A DNA stretch of 18,563 bases from Phycisphaerales bacterium (GTDB taxonomy: Bacteria > Planctomycetota > Phycisphaerae > UBA1845 > Fen-1342), in assembly GCA_022839625.1 (NCBI GenBank), contig JALHJL010000068.1, positions 1 through 18,563 on the forward strand. Direction: 5' to 3'. This document shows positions 7,797 through 15,216 of this stretch, piece by piece. Under the pieces are notes generated by a model that saw only the letters and a list, made by a program, of their open reading frames with translations, was not told the DNA's origin and searched no databases. The position numbers were made by a program, and so were the translations under genes. Each line of letters starts with the position of its first letter. Positions within the stretch are counted from its first letter, which is position 1.

Positions 7797-9419
7797 ATGA
7801 GAACTTACCTCTGCATCGTGGCGGTCGGCCTGGCTGCGCTGGTCGCGAGAAACGCCTCGGCCACGGACCCGCCGCGCGACGAAGTTGGCGACATCGGAAA
7901 GGCCGTAGTGCTCAGCGGCACGTTGGAGTTCCTGTGGGGCGATCCGCTGCCGCTTGGCAGCGGCCCGCCGCGGGTTTGCTACCAGCTCTTCAGCGACGAC
8001 GGCGAGCGCTGGGACCTGCGCGTGGACTCCCAGCGCATCGATCTGGCCGGGCGGGCGTGGACCTTCAACCGGCAGCGCGTCGTGGTGGCCGGCCATGTGC
8101 TTGCCGATGCGGACGCCGGCATCGAGGTCGAGACGCTCGCGCTTGAGCGGGAATCGGACCGCGACGACACGGAGCGCTTCCGCGCCAGCGGCTCGCAGCC
8201 GTACCTCTGGATTCTGCTGCGCTTCGGCGATAATCCCAGCACGCCGGAGCAGCCGGCCTGGTTCGTGACGCAGGCCCTCGGGCCGCACCCGAGCCTCGAC
8301 CATTTCTGGCGCGAGGTTTCGCTCAACAACATTGACTTGTTGGGCAGCCAGGTCGTGGGCTGGTACACGCTGCCGCAGCCGCGCTCCTACTACGTCTACG
8401 ACATCGACCCGAATGATCCAGGTGACGAAGTCAATTTCGCACGCTGCCGGGCTGACGCCGTCGCACTCGCCGATCCCGACGTGTACTTCCCCGACTTCAT
8501 CGGCATCAACCTCTGCTTCAACGGCGTGCTGGACGGCGCGGCCTGGGGCGGCGGGACGAACATCACAGCGGACGGCGTTACGCGGTGGTACGGCGTAACG
8601 TACATGCCCGGAGCCTGGCTGGGCTGGTATACGCAGGGAATCCTGGCGCATGAGATGGGGCATGCGCTCGGTTTGCCGCATTCGTCGGGACCCTATGGTC
8701 AGACCTATGACTCGCAGTGGGATGTGATGAGCGCCGCGTATGGCACCTGTGCCCAGTCGGACCCCACCTACGGCTGCCTGGGGACGCACACGATCGGCTA
8801 TCACAAGGACTGGCTGGGGTGGGTCCCGGCGGAGCACCGCCACGTCGTCGGCAGCAGCCCCGAAGCACACATGCTCACGCTGTACGACCTCGCGGCCCCG
8901 GCGCCGCCCGGCTACCTCCACTACGTCCGCATTCCCAGCGGACTCAACAGCTTCTACACGATCGAACGCCGGCGGTGGACCGGGTATGACCAGAACATTC
9001 CCGGCGAGGCGGTGGTCATGCACCACGTCGATTACGCGATCGACGACCACGCCCGCGTGGTAGACCCCGACGGAAACGGCAACTGCAACGACGCCGGCGC
9101 GCAGTGGGTCCCCGGCGAATACTTCTACGACGGCGCGAAGAACGTCCTGGTCTCCGTCGAGCTGGCCGACGATACCCGTTCGCTGGTGACGTTTACCAAC
9201 ACGCCGCGCTCGCCGGTCTACGTCGATCTTGCCAACGGCGGGTACGAAGACGGCTCGTCGGTCTTCCCGTGGAACACGGTGTACGAGGGTTATAGCGCGG
9301 CGATACCCGCCGCCAACGTGTACATCAAGCCCGGCAGCTATCCCGGGTCGATCTTCATGACAAAGCCCGTGACGCTGCGGCGCAACGCAACGTCCGGCGT
9401 GGTCGTCATGGGACAGTGA
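7797..9419 (+). CDS. Secreted zinc metalloprotease (HExxHxxGxxH)
   Basis: This 540-aa exported protease has a signal peptide of about 22 residues. An N-terminal domain at about 30-135 contains LSGTLEFLWGD and RVVVAGHVLADADAGIEV. The metzincin zinc motif HEMGHALGLPH occupies 285-295: His285, His289 and His295 would bind zinc and Glu286 would be the general base. A plausible Met-turn is WDVMS, with Met311. This layout fits gametolysin/M11-like or related metzincins. At the C-terminus, about 475-540, a module running from VYVDLANGGYEDG to IKPGSYPGSIFMTKPVTLRR resembles the first coils of a parallel beta-helix, but the protein stops there. The start has AAGGAG at 7784-7789 with a 7-nt spacer, 26 bp after the fibre gene, so the two are very likely cotranscribed. 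Its neighbour is a candidate substrate; this is inference. Confidence 0.88.
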   Translation: MRTYLCIVAVGLAALVARNASATDPPRDEVGDIGKAVVLSGTLEFLWGDPLPLGSGPPRVCYQLFSDDGERWDLRVDSQRIDLAGRAWTFNRQRVVVAGHVLADADAGIEVETLALERESDRDDTERFRASGSQPYLWILLRFGDNPSTPEQPAWFVTQALGPHPSLDHFWREVSLNNIDLLGSQVVGWYTLPQPRSYYVYDIDPNDPGDEVNFARCRADAVALADPDVYFPDFIGINLCFNGVLDGAAWGGGTNITADGVTRWYGVTYMPGAWLGWYTQGILAHEMGHALGLPHSSGPYGQTYDSQWDVMSAAYGTCAQSDPTYGCLGTHTIGYHKDWLGWVPAEHRHVVGSSPEAHMLTLYDLAAPAPPGYLHYVRIPSGLNSFYTIERRRWTGYDQNIPGEAVVMHHVDYAIDDHARVVDPDGNGNCNDAGAQWVPGEYFYDGAKNVLVSVELADDTRSLVTFTNTPRSPVYVDLANGGYEDGSSVFPWNTVYEGYSAAIPAANVYIKPGSYPGSIFMTKPVTLRRNATSGVVVMGQ

Positions 9420-9529
9420 GTCCGCGGCGCGGCGCCCGCGCGCCGGAGTCGCGGTTGGAATGACACGACCGGAACGGCGCATCGTCATCCGGCGAACACG
9501 CGCCGTCAGTCCGCGAAGGAGCGAATTCG
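9420..9529. other. Short intergenic gap before the unknown secreted gene
   Basis: This 110 bp gap contains a GC-rich imperfect inverted repeat near its left end (GGCGCG and CGCGCC arms around 9428-9446) without a T-tract, and AAGGAG at 9516-9521 for the next gene. I see no clear promoter, so readthrough from the protease gene is possible. Confidence 0.4.
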
Positions 9530-10531
9530 ATGAGCCAGATGAACTTGCGGAACATGTCGGTTGCGTTCGGAATCGCCGGGATCCTGTGTGCGGCATCCGC
9601 CCAGGCCCAGGTGGACAAGAAGCAGGCCAAGGAGGACTGGAAAGCCCTGTCGGCCCTGTGCGCCAAGTATCAGGACGAGTTCCAATCCGAGTCCGCGTGC
9701 AAGAAGAAGGGGGCCGCGGTCTACGACGAGTGGCAAGCGTGGAAGAAGGAGTTCGAGCCGCTGGTCGCCACCTTCAAGAGCCGCTACGGCCCGCGTCACA
9801 TCGAGGTCGGCGAGAAGTTCGAGGGCCTGGAGAAGCCGCTCGATGTACGCTTCGACGCCTGGCAGGCCGCGAACATCGCGTACGACCTCGACCTCGCCCG
9901 GGAGGAGCAGCGGTTCGCCGAGTGGGCCGTCAAATGGGGCAAGGACGCCCACCGCACCGCGACGCAGTTGAAGGCGGAGGACCGCGAGAAGGTCGAGCGA
10001 AAACTCACCCGCGCGGAAGAGGCGGTGCGCTACTTCAAGCTCGCCAAACAATGGAATCCGGCGGGCGACTACGACGAATACATCGAGCAGTCGCAGGCGC
10101 TGGTCGAAGAAGTCAAGCCGCTGTGGAAGAAGGCCCTGGACGAGCTGACGTGGCCCGGCCACAACGCCGACTTCACCGGCCCCGGCCAGCCGGATGAGCT
10201 GGCCGCCGCGGCGCTCGACTTCCTGCGCAAGAACCCCACCTGGTCGAAGCCCGAGTACGACGACGAGCATACGCCGGTGGCCGCCTGCGTCACCGCCACG
10301 ACGTGGGAGGTGTCCAAGAAGGCCCCCCTCACCGAGCAGCCGACGCAGTATAGCCTCGACGTGCTGGTCGCCTTCACCGGCAAGAGCGACCCCGAGCTCG
10401 TCTACGTCTACAACATGGTGTTGTACACGCGCGAGGAGGCCGGCGTGCCGAAGGAGCCGCCGTTCCACTTCGCCAATTCCAGGCAGTATGCGTGCTACCG
10501 CATGCTCAAGGCGAAGCTGCCCGCCCAGTAG
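9530..10531 (+). CDS. Secreted protein of unknown function
   Basis: This 333-aa protein has a convincing Sec signal peptide ending ASAQAQ, with a probable cleavage site after residue 26. Residues about 28-200 are rich in Lys, Glu, Ala and Trp (for example KKQAKEDWKALSALCAKYQD), predicted helical and perhaps coiled. Residues about 215-333 look more alpha/beta, with FLRKNPTWSKPEYDDEHTPV, CVTATTWEVSKKAPL and YSLDVLVAFTGKSD. A few cysteines (in CAKYQ, SACKK, ACVTA, YACYR) could form disulfides. I recognise no family and no catalytic motif. The start at 9530 is supported by AAGGAG with an 8-nt spacer; a second in-frame ATG at 9539 is less well placed. It lies 110 bp after the metalloprotease on the same strand and is followed by a strong stem-loop, so it may end that transcription unit. 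Confidence 0.8.
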   Translation: MSQMNLRNMSVAFGIAGILCAASAQAQVDKKQAKEDWKALSALCAKYQDEFQSESACKKKGAAVYDEWQAWKKEFEPLVATFKSRYGPRHIEVGEKFEGLEKPLDVRFDAWQAANIAYDLDLAREEQRFAEWAVKWGKDAHRTATQLKAEDREKVERKLTRAEEAVRYFKLAKQWNPAGDYDEYIEQSQALVEEVKPLWKKALDELTWPGHNADFTGPGQPDELAAAALDFLRKNPTWSKPEYDDEHTPVAACVTATTWEVSKKAPLTEQPTQYSLDVLVAFTGKSDPELVYVYNMVLYTREEAGVPKEPPFHFANSRQYACYRMLKAKLPAQ

Positions 10532-10553
10532 AGCACTTTGCATCAGCGTGCAG

Positions 10554-10575
10554 CGGCCGACCTCCCGGTCGGCCG
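10554..10575 (+). terminator. Strong stem-loop after the unknown secreted gene
   Basis: A perfect 9-bp stem (CGGCCGACC and GGTCGGCCG) with a TCCC loop begins 22 bases after the stop codon at 10531. It lacks a T-run. Its size, position and the CTCC in the loop match the stem-loop at 61-82 and 18469-18490; two arm positions differ in a compensatory way (T-A against G-C, and G-C against C-G). It may terminate the upstream unit or stabilise its mRNA 3' end. Confidence 0.5.
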
Positions 10576-10630
10576 ATCCGAGCCCCGAGCGCAAGCGACG
10601 GGCCGATCCGAGCCCCGAGCGCAAGCGACG
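10571..10630. repeat. Two perfect tandem copies of a 30-bp unit
   Basis: The unit starts GGCCGATCC and ends with GAGCCCCGAGCGCAAGCGAC plus G; the copies are at 10571-10600 and 10601-10630 without a mismatch. The GAGCCCCGAGCGCAAGCGAC core is, from memory, a frequent intergenic sequence in planctomycete genomes and is often mis-translated as PSPERKR. The left copy overlaps the right arm of the stem-loop at 10554-10575. Confidence 0.9.
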
Positions 10631-10779
10631 TGCCCACGAAGCCCCGGCAGCCGAGCCGGTACAGCGGGACATTATTGCCGACGTAGCGGATCGCCGGGCG
10701 GCACGTCGCGATACACGGGCGGGTACGTGACACTTCCGGCGGGGCGTATGAGCCCCGAACAGGGGCAGTTGGGCACCGG

Positions 10780-10785
10780 TATAAT
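10780..10785 (+). promoter_or_regulatory. Candidate -10 box for the dockerin-type gene
   Basis: A consensus TATAAT lies 36 bases before the ATG at 10822. No good -35 is found at 17 bp spacing (GAACAG there), so the promoter may depend on an activator, or on an alternative sigma factor. The small GCCCC/GGGGC hairpin just upstream could be an operator or the end of the previous unit. Confidence 0.4.
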
Positions 10786-10821
10786 GAGGAGCAAGCTTGA
10801 CTGGGAAACGGAGGAGCGACG

Positions 10822-12213
10822 ATGGCGAACCTGTCCATGCGGATCGTAGCGGCCGGCTGCGCATGCGGCCTGTGGGGGATTCTGGTCAGTGCCGGGGGAC
10901 AAGGCCCAACGAATGCGGCGGCCGGGGATCCCGTGGGTGTGCCGGCCGCGGCCTACGCTGCGGCGGCGCCCGTCTGGGCGGTGCCCGGCCTGGCCGGCGC
11001 CGGTGAGGACGCCGCGTCCGGGTCGCGGGCGGCGGCGGCCACGACATCGGTCGCTGAACGTCGCCAGGGCGGCGACACGTGCGAGCTTGCGACGGTGATC
11101 GCCGGCCTGCCGTACCACGTGACCGGGACGACGGTGGACTATACGCACGATTATGACGCCGTCTGTCCCCACAACGCCCCGGGTTCGCCCGACGTCGTGT
11201 ACGCCTACGCTCCGCCGGCCGATGTGTCCGTCGATATCTCGCTTTGCCATCCCGGCACGACCTACGATACGAAGTTGTACGTGTACAAGAACCTCTGCCA
11301 GGGTACTCCGCTGGCGTGCAACGATGACGCGTGTCCGGGCTACGTCTCGCAGATCATGGGCCTCACGCTCCTGGCGGGCGACGTGTACTTCATCGTGGTC
11401 GACGGGTACGGCGGGCAGGCGGGGGAGTATGAGCTGACGATCATCGGCACGCCGCCGGCGCCGGCATGCCCGGAGGACGCCCTCTTCAGTCAGCCGGCGG
11501 CCCGGCCCGTGGATTCGTGGTTTGCGGTCAAGAGCGAGGTCAGCACCGGGCAACTGCGGTACGAGAGCTACGATATCGGAGCCGGGCAGACCGTGGGCGC
11601 GTTGCGTGTGTGGGGGCTTCGGGTGCATCAGAACCCGAGCTGGCAGTCTTGCTCGGAAGATCCTGTGCCGTTCCTGGTCAAGTTCTATCCCGATGTGAGC
11701 GGTTTGCCGGGCGGCGAGGTTTGCAGCTACGCCGTCAGCGCGTACGGATTCGGCACGGGGCTCGTGTTCAACACGTTTCCGCTCTACCGATACGACATCG
11801 AGCTGGGCAGCCCGTGCGAGCAGTCGAGCGGCTGGGTCTCCGTGCAGGGTGCCGGCGACCCGGACTGCTGGTTTCTATGGATGAGCTCGCCGACGGGCGA
11901 CGGGAAGTCGTTGGTCAACACCGGCAGCGGCCCGACCGTCGCCAACTACGACCTGTCGCTGTGCGTGAGCACCGGCACGGGCGAGGGGGTCTGCCCGGGC
12001 GACCTGAACTGCGACGGACAGATCGACTTCGAGGACATCAATCCGTTCGTGCTGCACTTGTCAAACTACGCCGCCTGGCAGGCCGAGTTCCCCAACTGCA
12101 ACGCGCTGAACGGGGACATCAACGGCGACGGCACGTATGGGCCGGCATCGTTTGAGGACATCAACCCGTTCGTGGCCCTGTTTGCGGGCCTTCCGCCGAT
12201 CCCGTGCCCGTAG
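10822..12213 (+). CDS. Secreted PPC-like protein with C-terminal dockerin-type repeats
   Basis: This 463-aa exported protein has an N-terminal signal peptide (MANLSMRIVAAGCACGLWGI followed by LVSAGG) and an Ala/Gly-rich linker to about 80. A PPC-like beta-sandwich at about 83-212 runs from GGDTCELATVIAGLPYHVTG, through DVSVDISLCHPGTTYDTKLY, to YFIVVDGYGG. A Cys-rich beta domain spans about 215-385. The tail has two calcium-binding loops of dockerin type, DLNCDGQIDFED at 394-405 and DINGDG...FEDINPF at 432-450. In planctomycetes such tails are common on secreted proteins without cohesin partners and may serve in sorting or anchoring. No catalytic motif is seen, so a binding or structural role is likely. 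The ATG follows GAGGAG at 10811-10816 with a short 5-nt spacer. The stop lies only 12 bp from the stop of the convergent peptidase gene. Confidence 0.85.
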   Translation: MANLSMRIVAAGCACGLWGILVSAGGQGPTNAAAGDPVGVPAAAYAAAAPVWAVPGLAGAGEDAASGSRAAAATTSVAERRQGGDTCELATVIAGLPYHVTGTTVDYTHDYDAVCPHNAPGSPDVVYAYAPPADVSVDISLCHPGTTYDTKLYVYKNLCQGTPLACNDDACPGYVSQIMGLTLLAGDVYFIVVDGYGGQAGEYELTIIGTPPAPACPEDALFSQPAARPVDSWFAVKSEVSTGQLRYESYDIGAGQTVGALRVWGLRVHQNPSWQSCSEDPVPFLVKFYPDVSGLPGGEVCSYAVSAYGFGTGLVFNTFPLYRYDIELGSPCEQSSGWVSVQGAGDPDCWFLWMSSPTGDGKSLVNTGSGPTVANYDLSLCVSTGTGEGVCPGDLNCDGQIDFEDINPFVLHLSNYAAWQAEFPNCNALNGDINGDGTYGPASFEDINPFVALFAGLPPIPCP

Positions 12214-12225
12214 GCGGGCGTGCCC

Positions 12226-14454
12226 TCATCGGCCCGGGCGTCGCCCGCCGGGGTCGCGCAGGTTCTGGCGGATGAAGTCGGACTGCAAGTTCTCCCAGTG
12301 TTCGCCCCAGACGCCGTGCCCCATGTCGGGGTAGATCATCAAGGTGAACGGCCGGTCGGACGCCTGGGCGCGGTGGACAAACTGCATGATGTTCGAAAGG
12401 TGCACGTTGTCGTCGACGGCCCCGTGCACGAGCAGCAGTTGCCCGGTCAACGCGCCTGCCGCCTCCACCGCGGACGACCGCCGATATCCCTCCACGTTGT
12501 TCGCCGGCATGCGCATCAGCCGCTCGGCGTAGACGGAGTCGTAGTTCCGCCAATCGGTCAGCGCGGAGCCGGCGATCCCCATCGTGAACATCTTGCTGTG
12601 CGTCAGGGCATACGTCACGAGATAGCCGCCGTAGCTGTGGCCGACGATCCCGACCCGCGCGAGGTCGGCGTTTTCGCATTGGGCCAGCCAGTGCACGCTG
12701 GCCTCGATATCGGCGAGTTCGGTTTCGCCGAGCCGCTGGTAGGCGTGCCAGCCGCTCACGGCCCCTTCGCCGCTGGCCGAGTAGGGGTCGCAGGCCCACA
12801 CCAGGTACCCCTGCTGGGCAAGCCACTGCTGGAAGATCCGGCCCCCCTCCCAACGGTTGTGCACCGACGGCATGTGCGGGCCGCCGTACACGAACACGAA
12901 GACGGGATGCTTGCGCGGCAGCAGGCTGGCCGGCGGGCGGATGATCAGGGCGTTGAGGCAATGCCCGTGCGGCGTGGGCACGCGCAGCAGTTGCGGAGGA
13001 CTGAGGCGGTACTGAGTCAACGCGGGCACTTCGTTCGCGCTGATGACCCGCAGCACTCCGCCGTCGCGGTGCCGCAGGTACACTTTCGGCGGGGTGATGA
13101 CGTTGCTGAACGTGTCGATGAAGTAGTGCAGGCAGGGATCGAAATCGGCGTCGTGGCTGAAGCCGGGTTCCGTCAGTCGCTCGAACCCGCTGCCATCCAG
13201 CCGGACGCGGTAGGCGTGCAGCTCCACCGGGCTGTCGCACGTCCCCGCGAAGTAGACCCAGCCGTCATCCTGATCGACGCCATGCACGCGGCGGACTTCC
13301 CACTCGCCGGCGGTCACGCGGCGGATGAGCTGTCCGTCGCGGGCGTGGTGATAGAGGTGCTGCCAGCCGTCCTGCACGCTGAGCCAGAGGAACGTGCCGT
13401 CTGCCAGCCACCGAGGCGGAGTATCGTATTCGATCCAGGCCGGCGACGACTCGTGCAACAACGTGCGCGGCGCGCCGCCGTCCGGATCGGCCTCGTTCAG
13501 GTCGAGCCAGCGCGACTCGCGGTCCTGTACGGCGTACATGACGCGCCCGTCGGGCGACCACGAGACCCGCGTAATCAGGATGTCGGTGCCTTCGTAGGAA
13601 GACAGGTCCACCCACGTCGTGTCGCCCCCGTCGGGCTGGACAATGCCCAGCCGCACTTGCGGATTCGGGTCGCCGGCCTTGGGGTAACGCAACGGCTCGA
13701 CCGTCGGGTGGGTCGGCAGGTAATCAACCAGGGGGTAAGTGGGGACCTCGCTCTCGTCGAGCTGGAGGTAGGCGATGCGGCCCCCGTCGTCGGACCACCA
13801 GTACGAGCGCCAGTTCCCGCGGCCGTAGATCTCCTCCTGATATACCCAGTCCAGCACGCCGTTGAGCAGCGTCTCGCTTCCGTCCGTCGTCAGTTGCACC
13901 TCCCGACCAGTGCCGGTGTGGACGGCGTAGATGTTGTTGTCCAGCACGAAGGCGACGTGGGCGGCGTCGGGGCTGAAGGTGATCTCGCGGCGGTCGGCCG
14001 CCTCGGCGGTGAGCCGCCGCAGGTCGTGCTCGGCGAACCGGAAGAAGTACAGCCGATCCTGGTGTTGCAGCAGTACCGCGGTGTAGTCGGCATCCGCAAG
14101 AGTGGGGTGCCGCGCCAAGTGCTCGGCGGCGACGGCGTCGAAGTCCTCGTGTGCGCGGAGGACGGCTTCCAACGCCCGGTAGTCGTAGGCCGGGGTGGCC
14201 TCGTCTGTGAGGACATCCACCCGCTGCAAGACTCCGTCCCGACGCTCGAAGTAATGCCGGCCGTCGGGCGCCCAGCTCAGGCCGGAGACGTAGCTGCCGT
14301 TGAAGTCGACCGGCCGCGGCCCCCAGAGCGTTTCGGCGGTGATGGGCTTTCGGCCCGCCAGCGTGGTGCAGCCGGCCAGGCCCAGGAAGACGAGCGCGGC
14401 GCCGAGCGACGCGCCGGCGCACCGGCAGGTTGAGCGGCCGAGACGGTACAGCAT
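12226..14454 (-). CDS. Dipeptidyl peptidase IV-like lipoprotein (family S9)
   Basis: This 742-aa serine exopeptidase of the DPP-IV group is predicted to be lipid-anchored: the signal peptide ends LGLAGC with the lipidated Cys at 29. The N-terminal eight-bladed-propeller region spans about 45-480 and includes the double-Glu motif VYQEEIYGR (Glu207-Glu208), which in DPP-IV holds the free N-terminus of the substrate. The C-terminal alpha/beta hydrolase carries the nucleophile in GHSYGG (Ser607), then HGAVDDNVH (Asp681) and MGHGVWG (His713). It should release dipeptides, classically X-Pro or X-Ala, from peptides outside the cytoplasm. The frame is open 38 codons further upstream, but the ATG at 14454 has GGAGG with an 8-nt spacer and gives the lipobox, so I use it. 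It is transcribed away from the HExxH gene and converges on the dockerin-type gene. It could trim peptides released by the upstream metalloprotease; that link is inference. Confidence 0.92.
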   Translation of the reverse strand: MLYRLGRSTCRCAGASLGAALVFLGLAGCTTLAGRKPITAETLWGPRPVDFNGSYVSGLSWAPDGRHYFERRDGVLQRVDVLTDEATPAYDYRALEAVLRAHEDFDAVAAEHLARHPTLADADYTAVLLQHQDRLYFFRFAEHDLRRLTAEAADRREITFSPDAAHVAFVLDNNIYAVHTGTGREVQLTTDGSETLLNGVLDWVYQEEIYGRGNWRSYWWSDDGGRIAYLQLDESEVPTYPLVDYLPTHPTVEPLRYPKAGDPNPQVRLGIVQPDGGDTTWVDLSSYEGTDILITRVSWSPDGRVMYAVQDRESRWLDLNEADPDGGAPRTLLHESSPAWIEYDTPPRWLADGTFLWLSVQDGWQHLYHHARDGQLIRRVTAGEWEVRRVHGVDQDDGWVYFAGTCDSPVELHAYRVRLDGSGFERLTEPGFSHDADFDPCLHYFIDTFSNVITPPKVYLRHRDGGVLRVISANEVPALTQYRLSPPQLLRVPTPHGHCLNALIIRPPASLLPRKHPVFVFVYGGPHMPSVHNRWEGGRIFQQWLAQQGYLVWACDPYSASGEGAVSGWHAYQRLGETELADIEASVHWLAQCENADLARVGIVGHSYGGYLVTYALTHSKMFTMGIAGSALTDWRNYDSVYAERLMRMPANNVEGYRRSSAVEAAGALTGQLLLVHGAVDDNVHLSNIMQFVHRAQASDRPFTLMIYPDMGHGVWGEHWENLQSDFIRQNLRDPGGRRPGR

Positions 14455-14570
14455 GGGACACACCTCCGCCGGCTGCGGCACCCGCGGGCGGTGCGCAGCG
14501 GAACGAGAACTGCCCGTTGCATTCCACGGCGAGTGCTGCTTTGATGCGGCTTGAGCGAGTGGAAGCACGG

Positions 14571-15164
14571 ATGGACTTCGCCAACTCCACGGACCTGGAC
14601 AGCACGCGGCTGGAGCGCCTCTTCGTCCAGCACGCCTGGCCGTACCGGCACGAGCGCGTCACGGTTCGTGTCCGCCACAGCCGCGGCGCGGATTTTTCGG
14701 GCACCTGTTACTACCGCGACGCCCGCATCTTCGTCAACCTCGGCCGGCACACCGCCTACCCCTATGTGCTGGGCACGCAGATCGCGCGGTCGCAGTCCAA
14801 TCGGACGCACTGGTGGCGCGAGACGTACCGGCTGATCGTCGCGGACGGATATCAGCTCGCGCTGTTCGTGTTCCTGCACGAGTTCTATCACTACCTGGTG
14901 AAGGCGGCCGGCCGGAGCCCGCGGCAGAAAGAGGCCATGTGCGACCGGTTCGCAGCGCGGGCGCTCGTGGACCACTTCGGCGCGGGCGTGCTCGATTCGC
15001 GCGGGCGGCCCGTCGCACGCGGACAGTGGGACTTCCGCGACGTGCATGCCCTGGTCGCCGCGGCCCCCAAGGTCTGCGTGCAGGGGCAGTTGTTCGCTCC
15101 GCCCGGAAGACGTGCGATTCCCGTGACCATCCGCGGGGCGTGCGCCGGCGGCGGCCGGTCGTGA
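14571..15164 (+). CDS. Small HExxH putative metalloprotease
   Basis: This 197-aa protein has no signal peptide. The motif LHEFYHYL (His103, Glu104, His107) is followed 14 residues later by Glu121 in RQKEAMCDRFAARAL, a gluzincin-like pattern reminiscent of the HExxH plus E-x-x-x-D-x-F-A arrangement in the ImmA/IrrE (M78) group. I cannot identify the family with certainty. The frame is open upstream of 14571; ATG 14544 would add nine residues (MRLERVEAR). Neither start has a strong ribosome site. I prefer 14571, where protein-like composition begins. It is divergent from the DPP-IV-like gene with a gap of about 116 bp that must hold both promoters, and its stop is 52 bp from that of convergent cdsA. 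Its substrate is unknown. Confidence 0.7.
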   Translation: MDFANSTDLDSTRLERLFVQHAWPYRHERVTVRVRHSRGADFSGTCYYRDARIFVNLGRHTAYPYVLGTQIARSQSNRTHWWRETYRLIVADGYQLALFVFLHEFYHYLVKAAGRSPRQKEAMCDRFAARALVDHFGAGVLDSRGRPVARGQWDFRDVHALVAAAPKVCVQGQLFAPPGRRAIPVTIRGACAGGGRS

Positions 15165-15216
15165 ACGCGGTGCCGTGCGCGGTGCGGGGAAAGGGCCGGC
15201 GAGCAGGGAACGCCGT

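Larger units (their letters stand above)
10532..10821. other. Intergenic region with hairpin, tandem repeat and promoter candidate
   Basis: This 290 bp region holds, in order, a strong stem-loop at 10554-10575, two exact copies of a 30-bp unit at 10571-10630, a small GCCCC/GGGGC hairpin at 10752-10766, a TATAAT at 10780-10785 and the GGAGG ribosome site of the next gene. It therefore looks like a true boundary between transcription units. Frames crossing the tandem repeat are open on both strands, but the translations (PSPERKRRA and similar) are spurious products of the repeat. Confidence 0.6.

Noticed and set aside
7689..9596. A 635-codon minus-strand frame across the metalloprotease gene
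   Set aside because: The plus strand encodes a signal peptide, HExxHxxGxxH and a ribosome site; the antisense product has no recognisable domain.
10571..10630. CRISPR array
   Set aside because: The two 30-bp units are directly adjacent without spacers and there are no cas genes.
10194..10730. A frame containing PSPERKRRADPSPERKRRA
   Set aside because: It is the translation of the 30-bp tandem repeat plus out-of-frame coding DNA, not a protein gene.
9506..10864. A 452-codon minus-strand frame opposite the unknown secreted gene
   Set aside because: It runs through the intergenic tandem repeat and hairpins and is Leu/Arg/Gly-rich; the plus-strand gene has a signal peptide and AAGGAG.
12220..14433. 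A 737-codon open frame on the plus strand opposite the DPP-IV-like gene
   Set aside because: The minus strand shows a complete S9 peptidase with lipobox and catalytic triad; the plus frame is Arg/Val/His-rich without motifs, a GC-driven shadow.
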